Shown piece by piece: positions 31,665 through 33,169 of a stretch of 33,169 nt of DNA. The DNA is taken from positions 1 to 33,169 of the forward strand of contig CAVOBC010000007.1 of assembly GCA_963693635.1 (NCBI GenBank). Direction: 5' to 3'. This DNA comes from CAVOBC01 sp963693635. GTDB lineage: Bacteria; Pseudomonadota; Gammaproteobacteria; Pseudomonadales; Azotimanducaceae. Position 1 is the stretch's first letter. Each line of letters begins with the position of its first letter. The position numbers and the translations under genes were made by a program. The notes under the pieces are model-generated. The model was not told the DNA's origin and searched no databases. It was given only the letters and a program-made list of their open reading frames with translations.

Positions 31665-33169
31665 ATGGACGCCTGCTGATCACCACGGTGCGATCGTCCA
31701 CGATCAGGTTTGCGACTAAATGGTTGCCCTCGACCTGGAGCGGTGCCGACTGACCGTCCGCATCGGTTTGAACCCATCGGACCGTGGTGGGTACGTTGAC
31801 GATGCGCACCTGGCTCATCGTGCCTCTTACCGCCGCTGATTGCGGATGAGCGGCGACGTGGAGGGCGTCGTCCTGCCATCGCGCTTCGCTGAGGGCAACG
31901 CGCGGGAAGTCCACGCCCTCGACCGATGGCTGCGTGAACTTCTCGAGATTCGGCTGATTGAAGATGCGATTCCACGCGCCTTGCTCGCACACCCATCCAG
32001 CCATTGCGCGTGCGTTCCACTGGCCGCGTGGATGCGCCTCGTCGAGGCCGAAGCCGAGGGTAAACTCGCCGCGCTCGGTGTCCCAGATGGGCTGCACGAA
32101 TTCATCGGCGGCGGCCCACAGGCGCTGTTTGACCGCCGGATCAGCAAATTCGCCGGCAATCTGTAGTAGCGAGACGGCGCTCGCCGGTTTGTCGAGCCCC
32201 CGAATTTTCCCGTCACCGAAGACGCCGTTGAAGTTGGCGCTGGTTAGCCATCCGGCACGGGCCACGTCGCGTTTCTGTGGCGCGAAATACCAGGCGGGTG
32301 CGATGAGTCCGGCGGGGCCGTTGCCGACGTGCTCGTCAACCGTTGGATCGTAGTAAAGGTCAACGCCAACCGGGTGGTCGCCGTCCCAGGTGACGTAGTT
32401 GTCCCGGGCATAGAGCCACCAGTTCTCGAAGGCGCTGTGGTGGCTCGTGCCGTAGATTTGATCGTGTAGCCTCAGACCGAGGCCGGCACCGCTCAGTCAG
32501 TAGGGCCAGATCTTGGTGTTCTCGCAGTGGCAGCCCATCTGGCTGTTGTGCCACTGGCCAGTGAGATGGCGGGCGATTCCGGAGTGGGTCCAGGTGTACG
32601 TTTTCTCACCGTCCCGAATCATCTGGAACGGCCGATTCCACTTGTCGTCGCCCGAGACATAGCGGTGCAGGCTCATCAGCAGCGTGAAGAAGCCTTTATA
32701 AAACAGCATGCCGTCGGCGGCGATCGGGTCGGGTTGAACGCCATACGGCTCAATGCCGTTTGCCGTCCAGCCGGGCACGTTGTAATCGCCCCAGTGTGCA
32801 GGGGGAACAAGTGGCCGGTAACGTTCCGGATAGTTTGTTCGATCCGGGTCGTCCCCGAACTGCGTCATCCAGTCCGACGCTGACCACCAACCGGTGTGGC
32901 GTGCCACAAGCTGATCGAGGATCTCGCTGTACACCTCGCGCCAGGCGGGTGTGCGATCGCTCATGAGTGCCATCGCATAACTGGAGTCGATCAGGTCAAA
33001 GCGATGCCAGGAGGTCATCGGCTCCCCGGTGATTCCGTCCCAGTGTGGGTGCGGCTCGCCGTCCCGGTCCCAGTTGTCCAGGGTTGTCGCCTTGCGATGC
33101 AGATAGCGCAACCAGCCGAGTGAACGGTCGTCCAGCGCGGTCACAGGATCGCGCGGCTGCGGCTGCTGC
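31663..33169 (-). CDS. Linalool dehydratase/isomerase-like protein, probable selenoprotein (UGA at 32499-32497 read as Sec)
   Basis: The minus strand is open from the right window edge to a TAG at 31663, except for one in-frame TGA at 32497-32499. Visible residues number 501, with the UGA at 224; the N-terminus lies beyond the window. Before the UGA come TSWHRFDLIDSSYAMALM, ADGMLFYKGFFTLLMSLHRY and GEKTYTWTHSGIARHLTGQW. Across it the protein reads CHCENTKIWPY-U-LSGAGLGLRLHDQIYGT, then HHSAFENWWLYARDN. This layout matches linalool dehydratase/isomerase-like (alpha,alpha)6-barrel proteins. Castellaniella LDI uses two cysteines nine residues apart (Cys171, Cys180); here Cys215 and the UGA are exactly nine apart. 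A SECIS-like hairpin follows. The His129 equivalent seems absent, so the reaction may differ from linalool dehydration. Confidence 0.85.
32464..32489 (-). promoter_or_regulatory. SECIS-like hairpin directing selenocysteine at UGA 32499
   Basis: Numbering from U1 of the UGA (32499), positions 17-21 (GCCUC) pair with 27-31 (GAGGC) around the loop GGUCU (22-26). A lower stem pairs 11-13 (GUG) with 34-36 (CAC). In E. coli fdhF the sequence GGUCUG also occupies positions 22-27, with G23 and U24 contacted by SelB. The fdhF bulged U17 is not reproduced here (G17). The hairpin is coding sequence (codons GGC CUC GGU CUG AGG CUA). Confidence 0.8.

Noticed and set aside
32497..32499. The in-frame TGA read as an ordinary nonsense mutation (pseudogene)
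   Set aside because: There is only one stop in 501 codons, it sits exactly at the catalytic Cys column, and a fdhF-like SECIS follows at the right distance. Simple decay predicts none of these together. Not excluded without checking the sel genes.

Overview
This is a 33 kb high-GC (roughly 60%) chromosomal segment from a bacterium, most likely an uncultured or environmental proteobacterium. The clues are a PEP-CTERM sorting signal, a LuxR-type DNA-binding remnant, a D-arginine-dehydrogenase-like protein close to the Pseudomonas enzyme, and many catabolic families (amidase, phytanoyl-CoA and TauD dioxygenases, ThuA, class III aminotransferase). There are no rRNA, tRNA, phage or CRISPR features. 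Most genes encode uptake, efflux and breakdown of small organic molecules.

Layout. At 1-2230 a truncated amidase and a ThuA-like protein are divergent. At 2300-6328 a minus-strand cluster runs TauD-type dioxygenase, PhyH-type dioxygenase, DUF1330 protein, frameshifted MFS transporter. At 6447-7132 lies a scar joining the 3' end of a LuxR gene to the 3' part of a PEP-CTERM gene. At 7460-13001 are a D-amino-acid/D-arginine dehydrogenase, a MATE exporter, a metallophosphoesterase and a secreted serine hydrolase. At 13104-16282 are a peptide-type ABC substrate-binding protein and an RNase HII with an altered junction-recognition motif and an extra C-terminal domain, preceded by a possible 51-residue ORF. 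At 16329-19541 an oxalyl-CoA decarboxylase/2-hydroxyacyl-CoA lyase-like enzyme is divergent from an oxalate/formate-antiporter-type MFS protein. At 19587-23685 are an alpha/beta hydrolase, a Tet-like MFS exporter and a secreted esterase. At 23875-29029 a plus-strand series runs B3-type metallo-beta-lactamase-fold protein (GOB-like Gln ligand), VOC protein, group D flavin monooxygenase-like protein, class III aminotransferase and overlapping APH-type kinase. A MITE-like element (29031-29199) separates these from a sulfatase. The region 30965-31640 is a graveyard of VOC and enoyl-CoA hydratase remnants.

The main discovery is at the right edge (31663-33169, minus strand): a linalool dehydratase/isomerase-like protein interrupted by one in-frame UGA. 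The reading frame continues for 277 more codons of family-like protein. The UGA stands nine residues after a Cys, the spacing of the two catalytic cysteines of linalool dehydratase/isomerase. Exactly 18 nt downstream is the hexamer GGUCUG in a hairpin loop, the same distance and loop as in the E. coli fdhF SECIS. The most economical reading is a selenoprotein in which selenocysteine replaces the second catalytic cysteine. I do not recall a described selenoprotein in this family.

A second theme is an unusual number of short tandem duplications (9-19 bp units), many at or just before start codons and some in frame inside proteins.
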